Assembly (NCBI GenBank): GCA_023079485.1
Contig: CM041104.1
Span: forward strand, 1,861,676-1,925,675
Length of the DNA stretch: 64,000 nt
Direction of reading: 5' to 3'
From: Archilochus colubris
Taxonomy: Eukaryota; Chordata; Aves; Apodiformes; Trochilidae
Part shown: in pieces, positions 43,560-57,100 of the stretch
How positions within the stretch are numbered: the first letter of the stretch is position 1
Layout of the letters: every line of letters begins with the position of its first letter
The notes under the pieces: generated by a model
Seen by the model: the letters and a program-made list of their open reading frames with translations, nothing else
Databases searched by the model: none
What the model was told of the DNA's origin: nothing
Made by a program: the position numbers and the translations under genes

Positions 43560-44275
43560 CTTCAGAGTGCCAGGGTGTTGAAAAATAACTCAGAAACTTA
43601 AAATGACGTGATAATTTTGTGCAAGATGTACTGTGTGCATCTACAAATTACAGCTGTAATCAAGGCACACAATTAGGATCACAGCTAGCACTGAGAGAGG
43701 ACATTCTGGGATAATTAGGCCTGGAAGAAGGCAATTAGTCATGAGGTTTTGGGGGTGTTTTGTGTGCACTATTAACTTGGCAAAGAGCACTCAAGGTCTA
43801 TGCAAGATAATTGGACCTAAGAAATACAGAATGTGATAAAAAGAACTGAAATCCAGGACAGACTGACTGCTGAACCTATCTTGGGCAGTTAGAACAACTT
43901 GTGATATTGTGTCCCTTAGGTGAACTTAGCTCAATTTAATATCATTATAATACTAAAAATCAGATTAAAAAGCCCCCTGCCAAGGTGAAGACCCATCCCC
44001 GGAACATCTGTGGTAGAAGAAATACTGATGTAACCATATTATAACTATATGTAAATTGCTAACCAATCCTTGTAAAGCAGATGGATTTGGATGACAGGCA
44101 ACTACAGTTCTGAGCATTGTAGAAAATCTGATTTGGTGTGTTTGATTTATGGGAAGCCACCAAGCACCCAGCTTTGTACAAACCTGCAATAAATAACCAC
44201 CTGTCCTTCTTATATATAGGTGGTGTTGGGTTTTTTTTTGCCTGTGTTTCAAGAGCTAACTTAAAATGGCAAGAA
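43560..44275 (+). mobile_element. Possible solo LTR of an endogenous retrovirus
   Basis: About 700 bases beginning near tgttgaaaaataactcagaa, with aataaa at 44188-44193, a ttatatatagg motif shortly after it and an end near tttttttttgcctgtgtttca. Overall composition and the poly(A) signal near one end suit an avian retroviral LTR. No internal retroviral gene adjoins it. The boundaries are not fixed by a target duplication. Confidence 0.35.
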
Positions 44276-44339
44276 TGGCTCATGATCTCCCCATGAAGCC
44301 CTGTCTGTGAACCAAACTCCTCAGCTCAGTGTGTTCCAT

Positions 44340-46290
44340 CAGCTCAGGTGCCTATGGAGTTAAACCTCAGAACTACAAGATCTGGGTTAATTGGTTGCTG
44401 CCATTTGGGGAACTTCATGGCTCTCTCTGACAGAGGAGTCAAATGGCACAGACCTGCTGAACTGCTGCCCAAGTTTAGGGCCTGCTGCTGCCTGAGGTGA
44501 AGGTTTCCATCAGTGACCAAACCAGCAGAGGGGAAGGTGCTGACACCCTGTGATTTTAGACTTGGGCACTGGTGGTGCAGTTTGTGAGATACTGATTCAA
44601 GTTTATGCTTGGTCCTGGCTACAAAACTCCAGATCTTTCCATCAGGTGACAACCATGGCTGTGCCTTCAGAATGTCACAGCCTGGAAGGTTCCTCCCATG
44701 AGGTCCTAAAGCTGCCCCTGCCCCAACCATCCCCCTAAATGCTTCTACCCCAACCATCCCTTTCCCTCTGGCACCCAGAGCTGTCTGAGGGCTGTTGGGC
44801 ACCTTCCTGCTTTGCTGCTCACACCCATGGTATTCATGGTCCTTCTCAAGGGCCTGATGCCAACACATCAGTAAGAATTCATCAGAAGTGGTTTTGCCCA
44901 CAAAAGCCCTGTCAAGTTTAACTGGACACCTTCTTGCTGCTCTCCTCTCTTCTGCTGTGCACTGCAGCAGGAGGTGCAGTGCCAGTGGTTCCAGTGCTGA
45001 CAAACTGCACCTCCACGTTCCATCATTTGTCCTTGCCTGAACATGATGCTTTTCATGAATTGGGCCATAGGCTGAGGAGGTATTTCCAGCATTTCTGCTG
45101 TTCTCCTCTTGCAGTCTGGGGAGTTTTGGAGAAACTGACAAACACAAGAAATTTCTTCCTGGTCTTTTGGGATCCTCAGTGGCCGTGTCCAGCTGATATG
45201 CAAAGGAGCTACATTCATGGGGCTTCTCCTTGAGCCACAGCTGACACTGTTGGGTCATCTGCTCATGTTTTGCTATGACCAGAAGAATTCTCTGTTCTGG
45301 GCACTCGTCTCTAGTTTTCTAGGTTAATACAGTTATTACCTGCTTGGATCCAGCAGAGACAGCTGCAGGAGCTCTAATATCCTGGTGGGATGAGCAAATG
45401 CCTGGAATCCTGGAGGCAGATGGCTGGGAACAGAGTTCCCATACTTGCTTTCTGTTCTTTGTATTGCTTCCTTGCAGCCAGGGCAGAGATAGCTACCAGA
45501 GCTACATGAACAGCACCAGGGCACAGGCTGGCAGCTGAAGCCTTGCTTCCAGGTGTCATCTGAAAAAACCAAAATAGAACTGCTTGAGCACCACACATAC
45601 CTGAAATCTGAGAGAGCAAATCACCACCACCATGCTTCTCTATTGCCAGTTGGAATGTGGAGGGAGGGAGGGAAGGAATGGGCCTGGGAATGCCTGTGTG
45701 TTGGCTTACAAAAAAGTGAGTTTTATTTCTGCCAGACCCTCTGTAGTTCTGCTGTCAGTTCACCATTAAAAATGCTTTATTAATCAAAAAATTTGATTAG
45801 ATGGAAATGATCTCCACACTTGTGTGATGAACAGCTTCCACTCTGATTTCTGCAATTACAGGAACTTGACTTTGACTCTTCCATCTCAGCTGCCACGGTG
45901 TAATTTGTTTGTGTTCTTCCCTTACAACCCCAGATAAGAGCAGAACAGAACTGCTATGGAATTGTGCTGCTTGACATTCACATGGATGATGTTTTATGGA
46001 CTGGGCAGTATAGGAATTCATGTGTGGTCCTACCACAAATCAGTGTTACTGCTCAGCATGGTGTGTTGGCATCAGGCAACCATGAATGCCATCGGTGTGA
46101 GCAGCAAAGCAGGAAGGTGCCCAGCAGCCCTCAGACAGCTCTGGGTGCCAGAGGAAAAGGGATGGTTGGGGCAGGGGCAGCTTTAGGACCTCATGGGGGG
46201 AACCTTCCAGGCTGTGACATTCTGAAGGCGCAGCCATGGTTGTCACTGAATGGAAAGATCTGGAGTTTTGTAGCTGTGGTGCTGTGACCA
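44340..46290. repeat. Unidentified element present as an inverted pair
   Basis: Sequence at about 44620-44870 recurs in inverted orientation at about 46053-46275 with high similarity; for example gtgagcagcaaagcaggaag reads identically in both. The left copy has an extra segment of about 27 bases repeating the ggatggttgggg motif. On the minus strand the left copy lies within an open frame of 304 codons (44344-45258) with no domain I recognise. The arms are about 1.2 kb apart. Confidence 0.65.
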
Positions 46291-46617
46291 TTAATTTATC
46301 ATAGACTCTTGGGGCACTTCCATGAGGGCTGCCCAGTGCCTGTGCCAGGGGGGATTTGCTAATTGCAAAGTGAACTGGACCACCGTGGGAGGGGACTGGA
46401 ACAAGACTGAAACTGTTTCCATCACCTGAAGAAACCGGGAAGAGGATGGTAATGGAAGATGAAGAGCCCAGGAGAGACTGGGGTTTCTCCAACCTTTCTG
46501 GCTCTTCCACCCTCAAGGTGAGCTGCTCTTTCTCCTGCAGGACAAACTGAAACCTCTCACTTGTCATCTCCATTTTGTCCCATGGGATGCCAATCCAGCC
46601 CATACCCAGGCTGTCAC

Positions 46618-46962
46618 CTGTAAGGTGACCTTATAGCAACCTTCCAATGTCTAAAGTGGGAATACAAGAAACTGGGAGTAGGGCTTACTACAGGGCTGTA
46701 TAGAGAGAGGACAAGGGTAAATGGTTTCAAACTTGAAGAGGAGAAATTTAGACTGGACATGAGCAGAAAATTCTTTTCCTGTGAGGGTGGTGAGATGCTG
46801 GAACAGGTTGCCAAGAAAGTTGCGGCTGCCTCATCCCTGGAATTGCTCAAAGCAAGGATGGATGTGGCCTTGAGCATCCTGAGCTAGTGGAAGGTGTCCC
46901 TACCCCTGCAGGGGGAGTGGATCTTGATCTTTAAGGTCCTTCCAACCCAAACCATTCTGATA
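46618..46962 (+). mobile_element. CR1 retroposon, 3' fragment
   Basis: Plus-strand CR1 tail from gtgaccttatagcaaccttc to tccaacccaaaccattctga, about 345 bases. It lies between the inverted element and the LTR-like sequence in the ERGIC3-CEP250 intergenic region. Confidence 0.88.
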
Positions 46963-48119
46963 CCACCTAAAAATTACAGTAATTACTTACGGAGAAATAA
47001 CTACACACACACAGCAAACCCACCAAAATGCCTGCAGCTCTCCAAATGGCAACATCCTCAATTCATAATTTCCAGAGGGTCCCCGAAAAGGAACACTGGA
47101 TATAAAAGCAAAAGCTTTTAAAGGGGGAAGTTGTAGTACTGCAGGTACAAACTGTTACATCCCTCATCTCCCACACCTGGTGTGTGTGACACAGAGGATT
47201 CAGGAGCTGCAGTTCCCACCCTGCCCTAACACAGCACCCTGTGTGCTGGGTTCCTACAACACCCAGCACTGCCTCACTGCTACAGGGATGCAACTGGGAG
47301 AACATCCTTCCAGGTACAGGGCACCTGAGTGCTACAACAGGCAAACCCCAACTGCTCTGGGGTTTCACTGCTCTGATGGACAACAGGGGATTTATCCTCA
47401 AGAAGGAGAACAAGCACAGACTCCTCTTTCTCATGATGCCACTCTCTGGCAGGCCAAAGGAAACTTGCTGCATGTTAAGGAGAAGTCAAAGTCAGGCTCA
47501 AAAACAGAACAGAAGAGACAGAGCCCAAAACTGGGACAGCAAACAGCTCCTGAGAACAACACCTGGCAAGAACAGTGATGATTTTTCCTTATCTATTGAC
47601 AAAGATTCCACATTACTGATTTGTCTCTGTAGAGAAATATAATTTTGCACTTTCTACAAAAAAGAAAAGGAGCTGAGCATTTCATAATGTAGCAGCCCAA
47701 TAATTGACATAATTGACACATAATTAACACATCCTTCAGTTTGAGCAAATAGGAGAAGCTGGAGCTCAGAAGAACAAGCAGCTCTCAGAAAGGGACTGAG
47801 TCTACTTGGTGTTTCTCAGCCTTGCTACCAAGGTGCTCTGCACTGCTGAAGTGTAAAAGTCATGAGCATGAGAAGCAATCCCTCCAACATCATCTGTACA
47901 GCTCTGCAAGTTCAGGGGCTTCAAAACACCTAAGAGGATGACAGATGTTTCAATATTTCTTTTATTTTTTGGAAATGAAAAAGAGAAAAATCCTGACAGG
48001 ATTAACTCCTGTAAGGAGAGTGGATCAGGCCAAGCTGTTTGTGTGAATTTACTTTATGTAGAATTAAGACTTGTAATATATGCTAATGAATTTGTATTCA
48101 TAACCAGTAGAATTCAGGG
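46963..48119. other. Intergenic sequence
   Basis: No supported exon or named repeat. Open frames of about 130 codons at 47063-47642 occur on both strands without any recognisable domain and are treated as chance. Confidence 0.4.
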
Positions 48120-48602
48120 TTAAACTGAGAAAGAAGTGAACACAGCAGCTCAGACATTTCATTTTCCCACTAGAACAATGTAACCAATACAAGGTCCTAA
48201 CGGGATTAACTTCTGTCTCGGAGATAATTAAAAGTGTAAGTCTTTTTCTGTAAGTCTTGTTCTTAAAACAAGTCTTGTTCTTGAAACAAGACACTGCCAA
48301 GGCCATTCAGGTGCCAGCTGGGCACCAAAGGATGTGAACATCTGCACAAGAAGAACATAAAGATGTCACCAACAGGTAAGAAGAAAGTTCTGGCTGGGGT
48401 CTGGTATCACCTTGTAACAATAGAATGAAGTCAGCAAGAACTGAGAATGTAAGGATGTTGTAACCTCCCCTTTTACTGTATAAATACCCCAACCCTTTCC
48501 CTTAACCCTGGGAACTCTTTGTCCAGCACGAGCTGGGAGTTCCCCGGATCCGAAAATAAATCCCTTTGCTGTTTAAAGGCTCAAAACTCTGTCTCTAAAC
48601 AG
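48120..48602 (+). mobile_element. Probable solo LTR of an endogenous retrovirus
   Basis: The right part has a classic LTR promoter order: cctccccttttactg, a TATA box (tataaata, 48479-48486), a short R region with gtccagcacgagctgggagt, AATAAA at 48555-48560, and a likely CA end at ctctaaaca near 48601. The left edge (TG) and target duplication are uncertain. No gag, pol or env sequence follows, so it is a solo LTR if the call is right. Confidence 0.6.
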
Positions 48603-51118
48603 TTTTGCTTGGCCTTTTTCAGCTTCAGAAAGCAGAACTTTTTTCCACGTTTGACCTTAGAAACCTGATACAGCAGAAGCACAGAACTGGCTTCTTCCCT
48701 GTACGGCTTCTCCAAGACATCTGTCTCCAAATCCTGTGTGGTAAGGATCAGCCAGAGCATCAAACTGGCAGATCCCAGGGGCAAGCAAGAGAGCAAATTT
48801 GCCCATGTTGCAACCACTGCAAATGCTGCTGGTGCATCACAAGTGAGGTGCAAGATCGCCAAGGAAAGCACCTAAAAAGCCAGAGCCCAAAGTTCAGCAG
48901 CTGGATGCAGAATTGATGGGAGGTGCCAAAACCACTGTCCTTGAAACTGTGAAAACTGTGAAGAAGTCAGAGGAAGAAAGAAGCCCAAGGAAAAATCAGA
49001 GAAACTTCAACCAAGGAAGATTGTGCCACCTCTCTGCAGTGGTCACCCTGTCAGAAGAAGCAGAAGTCAAGGAGAGCTCACACATTGTCCTCCATGCAGG
49101 ACAATTGCTGGTCCATGGAAGGCCTCCAGAAGTCCTGAGATCACACCTCTGGAACCACAGCAAGGTCTTCAGTGCCTGCTAAGGAATCTCTGTGTATCCT
49201 CAGTGCAGGGATCATGCAGGCACCCTCCTCTCCACGAGCCCACGGGACAGCCCATGCCTCCAGTGGGTCTGGGTGCCCCAGCCCAGCAGCAGCATGGCAC
49301 AGAGCATCACAGTTAAAGCTTCTCCTGGAGAAACCCCCCAGCCCCAGTCAGGAAGGAGGGCAGCACCTGGGAGCCTTCTGGAGGGTGTCCTGAGCAGGTC
49401 TGTGGCTCACACAGAGCCCCCCGGGCAGCTCCTCCAGGCAGAGAATAAAGAGTTTGCTCCCCAGGGATTGCTTGTGCCTACCTTTATCCAGACTATGCTG
49501 TGTCTGAGCACTTTCCCTGCAATGTTTTACCTCATCTTCCTCCCTCCTACAGCCTTGGTCAGGCTAAGACCCAGCTTTACAGGGAATCTTAAGTAGTGAA
49601 AAGCAGCCAATGGTTTTGCCTGGCATGGGAAGCTTTGTAGCCAGGCTGGAGATGTGGCTGGGCTGGCTCTGAAGCTTTGCTTGTGCCTTATGCAGATGCT
49701 GATGAAAACTGCACCTTGGTTTGTGCAGCTACTCCTTTGTCTCAAGACCTCCCTTTGGGCCTTTGGGTTCCTACCCAGCACCCTCAGGGGGCTTTTGGTG
49801 TCCTGTCAGGGAACCACCCTTCAGCTTTTTATCTTTCCCAGAGGGCTCCTCACCTCCTCTTGATGCCTCAAGGCCTCTCTGTTCTTCCATGTCCCATAGA
49901 GACCATGTGGGCCTTTTGGGGAAACCTAGGGGCTGCCAAATGGCCTTTCAAAGCCTTCCAGTGCCATCTGTTTCTATTTTTCTGCTTCTGAGGGCCCTTC
50001 ACTTGTCCTTTGATGTGGTCTGGAGCTCCAGATATGCTGCTTGGTGCAGACCAGAGCCCTCTGTGTGCCTTTTAGTACACAGTCCAGGTCCTTTCTATGT
50101 CTCTGGATCCCCATCCTGTGCTGCTGGATGCCACCCAGAGCCCTTCCTCTGCCTTTCTGTATTCCCTGGGACTGGCTGGTGTAGTAACCCACCCTGTCCT
50201 CTACAGGTGGCAGCTGAGGAAAGTGCAGGGCACAAATGGAGGTTTGGGTCTGGGGGGACCAGGTCAGTGCAATTTCCTGCTGGGAAGATGCTTTGCCTGT
50301 GATAGGACCGTCAGTCTAAAAATGGTGAAGGGCAGAGGCCAGGGGCAGGAGCCAGGTGGATGTTGGGGACCATGTGTTGTGTGGCAGCATGTGGGTCCCT
50401 GGGCCTGGGGATCTCTGGGCTGAGAGTGGTCCTTGGCTACTGAGCTGATGCCTGCTCAGTGTGCAAAGTGTCCTCATTGCAGGCTGCCTGCTGGAGACCA
50501 AGAAGCAGAAGCTTCCCTTCCTGCATCCCTCTGCCATGAGGCATTAGCTCTTTCTGATGCAAAGTGTGCCTGGGCACTCTCAGTGGCCACCAACTTGCAC
50601 ACTTGGCATGGGCTGCCTGGGCCATGGTGCTGGCCTTGGTCTGGCTGAAAAGCTCTGGTTTTCATCCAGAGATGCAGTGTCCCTGAAGAGGACATCATTG
50701 CAAGAAGATTTCTGCTCAGAGCCTGGGTTGTGTTTTTGAAAAGTGTATTGAAAAAATAGAAGCAGACAAAAGTCTTTGTAAGCAGTACAGAAATGGACAG
50801 GAACAAGCTAACAAGGAGGGCTGTGTGGGGACTGCCAAGGCATGCTGTGGTGGAGTGCTTTGGAAAAGGAAGAAATTTTACCTGCTCATCAGGTTCATTC
50901 TGTTTTTCCAGGCCTATGACTGACCCCATCCACACAAGCCAGCACCAGTTTTGTCCCACAGCTGCTTCTGCTGGGGAACTTGCAGTGAACACTGTGCTCT
51001 CAACTTGTTTCTTACTTTGGGGTCCATGCCTTGAACCAAGTCTCTTGCCACAGTTCAGCTGCTATGGCAGGTCCCCAGCTTGACTTCTGCTGAAGCCTTT
51101 TGCTGTTTGGTGGTCCTG
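48603..51118. other. Intergenic and CEP250 3' flanking sequence
   Basis: No coding exon or RNA gene is supported. Plus-strand open frames of 100-190 codons (48605-48916, 49192-49596, 49721-50302) show no known domain and lack a splice context. A plus-strand AATAAA lies at about 49444. The CEP250 3' UTR must begin at 51118 on the minus strand, but no canonical signal is obvious within the next 400 bases; a variant AATACA reads from tgtatt near 50745. Confidence 0.4.
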
Positions 51119-54100
51119 CTACCTCAGCTCCTCACTTCTGGCTGATCTGGCAGTTGAATGCAATGGTTCCCTCTCAGGAGAGTCCAGAGATCTTAGTGCC
51201 AAGCTCAGGTTCAGGGACCGATCCAGCTTCCGAGTCTCTGCTTCCAGAACAGCAGCTCTGGGCTCCCTGACCACAGCTGCTAAGGAGGAATTGAGCTCCT
51301 GGTGAAGGTCTGATAGCTCCTGGTTGGTTTTTGCACAGCACTCAATATAATCCTGCTTGGATTTTCGTTCCTGTGCCAGCTGTGTCTGCAGAAGGGACAC
51401 CTGAAAGAGGCAAAAGGCTCAGAGCAGACCCATGCTGTTAGCACCATCCCAGCACCAGCTGCCAGGGGAGACACCCTCCAGCTCCAGCCCTGACAAAAAC
51501 TTTGTCCTTGTGGAATGGGAAGCAGCAGGTTCCCAGAGCCACCCAGAACTGAATCCAGATTATCCCCAGTGCCAAGTTCCTTTCTAGTGTACAGATACAA
51601 TATAAAACACCAAGACATCTCATGGATATTAAAGAGAGAGGTTCCTACAGGGTTTAGAACCCAACTCTTTTTTTCAAGAGGGAGAACTGGGCTACTAACA
51701 CCTTAGTTCCACATGCTTTCTCCTCAGCAGGAGGACTACAGGTTACACAAGGTACAGAAAAACTTCTGTTAGGATTGGGTCTTAGAACTTGCAGCTAGCT
51801 AGCACATAAAGAGGAGATATCTCTTCCATCTTCCCTAACTCTTTAGAGCATTTCCCAAATAAGCAAAGCATAATTTGAAGAACAAAGCCCAGAGGAAAAT
51901 AAGCCTGAAAGGACTGCTGAGGCCTTGAAATGTCTTAAATTCTGTCCTTTCCTGACAACACAGGGTTGTACCTGCTGGGCTTTCTGGTGGGAGAGGCCCA
52001 GCTGCTCTCAGCTCCTGTTAGGTTTGCAGTGCAGCCCCAGGAGTTGTGGGATGGTGCTGGAGTGGAGGAGATGCCAGCAGTGGTACCTGTGCTCAGTGCT
52101 TTTGCTGTTTTGGGGAAAACAGCTCAGCTCAGAGGTTTTCCTCTGGTTCCAAAGGCTGTGTTCCATATGGGAATGCAATCCCCAACCCTCAAGCTACAAA
52201 TATGAAAATATTCTTTCTTGGCAAGTGGACTCCAGTAACAGAAGTATTTCTTAAAGGAGTTTCTCTTATGGAACTGCTGCATTTGAATTACAATTTATGG
52301 CTGATCCACAGAAAGCCAAACTATATAAAAAGTGGGACCCTAATCTAAGCACCTAGAGCAGAGGAGATGTGGAACTTGGGCAGTCAGCTCTGGCACGGGG
52401 AGCACAGGAATGAATTAGGAGCCAGCAGTGCACAGGAGAAGTAAGACATCAAAGGGACTTCACAGCAAACAATATGCAGAGGCCAGGAACACCACCACTG
52501 GTGAGAGGGACAGATCTGGCCTCTCTGGAATAGAAAAGGCACCTTTGTGGTACTGGGCTTGGAAGCTTGAAAAGCCCTCCCACACCCTGGTAGGTAACCC
52601 TGAGGTATGAGTGGGAGAAGTGGCCATGAGCATCTCCCAGCAAGTGGGAGATCAAATTCCAGCTCTGCTGTTTCTCCAGCCCAGAGGTGTGCCTACCTAC
52701 CCAGCTGAGGACTATTCTTAGAGCAGAGCACCTTCATTTTCCAGCTGAATTAGGTCCACAGTGCAGGCAGACAGAGGGGGAAGGGGGCTCAACCCGTTAC
52801 CTGCAGCAACACAACTTCAGACACTGAGGCTTCCTGGGGAAAGCAACCCTAGAATCCTAGAATTGATCAGGTTGGAAAAGACCTGGAGGATCATCCAGTC
52901 CAACCCTTAACCTAGCACTACTATCCCAGCTCTCCCAGCCCACTGCTAAACCATGTCCCCCAAAGGTAACTTGTCCCTTAAGATATGGTTTCGGTACCAT
53001 AACCATAACCAAACCAGTACCATAACCAAACCTTGATGGTTTCAGTGCTGGAGCTCTGATACAACACGAACTCCACTGTTAACTGAGCCAAGGGAAAACA
53101 GAGAGAGTCAAGAACATAAGTATTAAGATGAACATCCTTAGCATATTCACTGTTTTTTGGTGAGTCCTAGTTTTCTGAATTTCCTCCAATCCCTTTCCTA
53201 CCATGCCTGACCTCAGACAAGTCAGAGACCTGATATATGTGACTGATGTCATTTGGCTGTGGCCAACCCATGTGCCTGCTGACTCTGCCTGGTGTTCCTG
53301 TGTCCTGACAGCCAGACAAAACTTGGGCTGTAGCACCATGCAAAGCTGTGCCCTTCAGTAGCTTTTGGTCAGGGCTTTCCTGCTCCTCACCTGGTTCTGT
53401 AACTCCACTAAACGATGACTGCAGCAAGCATGAGATTCCTCCTGTGAAGAAAACACAAGGATTTATTTTTAGTGTCCAGTTTGGACAGGGCTATACTGGA
53501 CTTCTATTAGGTCTACACTGAGGGCTCCTGCCCTTGGGATTTACCATCATTCTTCCATTTGGCCAGAGCCTCCTCTCACCAGTAAGGTTCTGTTCTCACC
53601 TGCCTGGGAACCTTGTGCTGGTCAGACTCAGAACCTCCACATGGATCTGGCAGAGATCTGTAATATCTCTTCAGCCTCCTCCGTTCACGTTCCACCTGCA
53701 CGTTGGACAGGAGAAAGGGTCACAGAAAACCGGCAGCAAACAAGGAGCAAAAGCACCTCTGGACATCACGGGAAGGAGATTTCTGCTCAGAGGCTGTTAA
53801 TTGCACCAGAGAACACTGAAGGCAAAAAGCAATTGATGTGGTTACAGAAGAGAAAGAGCAAGAGGACATAATTCCTGAGAGTCAAATGTGTGTGCATGGG
53901 GACACTGAGGCCAGAAGGGTGGTACTGAAGTGAATGTGTGTTTGTGAAGGGGAGAGACAACACAAAAGTGTCCACAGGGGAAGCAGGAGGGGTGAGGAAA
54001 CAAGCAGAGGACTCCAAAGTGCTGTCTGTGGAAATGTGTTATGTTCCAAAGGACTGTGAGGTTTTCCAAAGGCACTGAAAGCCTCTTTTACCTGCTCAAG

Positions 54101-57100
54101 AGTCTTCCTGAGCTCAGTGTTGTGTTCCTCCAGCTCAGTCTTCTCAAGTTCCAGCCTTGCAACTGCTCCTTGCAGATATTCCAGCTGCTGTGACAGGATT
54201 CTCTTCTCTGAGAGCCATGATAGCTGCTCCCCTTCTGCCACAGCCTGCTGGGTGTTCAGAGAGGAGACTGTGAGCTGGTGCCACAGGAAGGTCAGAAGGG
54301 CCAAAATCAGCATGTTGGGGAATGGACAGTGCCAAGTCCCTTCTCCTCTTCCCAGTCTCCAGGCCAAAACAGCACATGGTATTCCTCAAGTCTGTTCTCC
54401 AGGTTACCCTGGAGAACTGGAATTGTTTGTTCTGGACATGTTCCCTGCTAGTTTTGTTCAGTTTTCCCCATTCTGGTTTTGAGAGAGGCTGGAAACATTA
54501 ATTTCCTATTCAGCCACTTAATGGTTTTACAAAGGTCTGTAGTATTTCCAGCTCCCTCTTTCTGAGCTATTTTCTCCAGCAGGAAGACTTCCACATGGAT
54601 GTGTTCCTCTTAGGGAAACCATTTAACATCTTTGTCCCTGCTCTTTGACCTTCACAGGGTATTCTCCAACCTCTAGTTCTACTCCCTCTCCTTGGATAAC
54701 CACACAATATGCAAGATGTGGGTGATTTCTGCAGATATAAATCACAAATGTTTTGCTCTCAATTCCCTTTACCTCTTACCTCATCATTACAGAACTGCTC
54801 TTTGGAAAAAAAAACCCAACAAACCAGTGTCAACAAAGCCTCTGCTCTGCACCCAGTGAAAAGCCACCTCCCTCTCCTGGGTTTCTTGATTAACTGCTCC
54901 TTGAAGCAAATTCTGACAGCAACTACAATAGTCCTGGTGATAGCACTGCATGGATCTGTAGGGATGCAACTGCATTACCTGATCCAGTGCTGTGCTATCC
55001 CTGATCCATATGGATGGAACTGATATCTTCTGTTGTTTTCATGTTTCCTGCCCTTGTCACTGCTCTGCTTCCCATCAACAGATCCCAATGCCTCTCATCA
55101 TCCTGAGCAGGCTGGCAGTAAGGTTTCTCAAGTCACATATAAATGTATAATGCATAAACAGAGCCCCTTATCAGCATTTTAAATGCCTGTATAGCAATGC
55201 AATGCCAAAAGCACCTGTGGCAGAGTCCCACAGACTGCTGAAGCTGCTCCACTACCTCAGTCACACCACCTGGGACAAATCCACCCAAATTTCCCTTCAT
55301 GCTTTTTGGACTGCAGCACAGGTACATCCTGAACATGCAATGAAGCCTTAACCTGGTACAAATTCCATTCTTTTCAATGCACTGGAAAAGCTGTACCTCA
55401 GATATCACCATCTCTGAGCACCATCAGCACCTGCTCAGCCACTGACAGAAGATTCCACTGAGCTTCATACAAAACTGCACTCAGTTTGGGGCTCCCCAGT
55501 TCAGGAGAGACTGGGATCTACTGGAGAGAGGCCAAGGGAGAGCTGGGAGGATGATGAAGGGACTTGAGCATCTCTGCTGTGAAGAAGGACTGAGAGCCCT
55601 GGGGCTGTTCAGCCTGGAGAAGAGAAGGCTGAGAGGAGATCTCTGAATGTCCATCAATATCTGAAGGGTGGGGGGCAATGGGAAGGGCTCAGTCTCTTTT
55701 CAGTGGTGCCCAGGGATAGGACAAGGAATAATGGTCTTAAATTAGAACATAGGAAGTTCCACCTCAACATGAGGAGAAACTTCTTGACTGGGAGGCTGAG
55801 GGAGCCCTGGCCCGGGCTGCCCAGAGAGGTTCTGGAGTCTCCTTCTCTGGAGCCTTTCCAAACCCCCCTGGATGTGTTCTGTGTGTCCTGCCCTGGGGGA
55901 TCCTGCTGGGGCAGAGGGGTTGGACTGGATCAGCTCCAGAGGTCCCTTCCAACCCCTAACATTCTATGACTCTCTAATTACTTTGGTCAACTGCACCCTT
56001 TCCTTTCCATTCCAAATCCCAACCACATCCCCTTGGTTAAGCTTGCCTAGACAGAGAGAACCAATTCCCCACCCCCAAATCTGGGACTTGATTTAATTTT
56101 AAATCAAGCTCTGCAGTTCTTTCAGGAATTCTGGGCTTGAGAAACCATTCTAGCAGGGGAACAGTCTCTGGCTGGAGCTGTCCAGACTGCTGGCTGCAGT
56201 CAGGGCTTCTTTGGCCAAACAGGTCATGGACTGATTGGAATATATATTCCCAGATCTATATGGGAAACATCTTTAGAAGCTTTTCTGGACATTTGAGCTG
56301 ACTGCTGCTGCTGCCTACCTGCTGATGAAAGCGGTCTGTGTCCCTCTCTGAAACCATGCTCTGCAGGACAGCTATTTCTCCCCTCAGAGTCCCATTGGTC
56401 ATTTCACTGCTGGTGAGGGCAAGAGTCAGTGCTTGGGCCTTCTCTTTCCATGCCACTTCTCCTCTTTCAGTCTGTTTCAAAAGAGCAATCAAACGCTCCA
56501 GTTCTTGACTCTTTGCTTTCTGCTCCTGCTCCAGCTGCTGGGTGAGCTCCCTCTGCTTTTGCAGGAGGTGCTCTCTCTCCTGGAGAACCCTCCTCTTCTC
56601 TGCTTCCTCTTCCTCCCATTTTTGGAGTTTTAGGATTTGTTTTTGCAGGGTCTCCCTGTCACCTTTCCATTGCAAAGCTGATGTTATTTGTTTCAGGAGT
56701 TCACTCTGCCTCCTAAGCTCTTGTTCTCTCCCGGTCAGAGCCTCCTCTAGATCCCTGACTCTGTCTCTCTGGTGCTTGATCTCTTCATCCTTCTTTGTCA
56801 GAGTCTGACGAACATCCTGGAGATCTTCCCAAAGACCTCTTCTTTCCTCTTCTGACTCTTTTGCCTCACTTGGAGCCCTGCTCTCTCGTTCCCTTGCAGA
56901 CAAGTCTGCTGCCAGGAGCTTCTCTTGCTCTCTCCAGTGCCGAACCTCTTTGTTTTTCTCAGTTAGCCTAAGCTGGAGATTCTGCAAGGTCTTCAGTTCT
57001 TCTTCTTGGTGCTGGAGTTTTTGCTTAAGAGTCTCATTGTCTTCATCTCTCTTCCTCACCACTTCCTCAAGCAGATCCACTTGCTTCTGGCATGATGTTA

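Noticed and set aside
49192..50302. A gene between ERGIC3 and CEP250, in the place of human C20orf173
   Set aside because: The open frames have no recognisable domain or splice context, and I could not match them to that gene.
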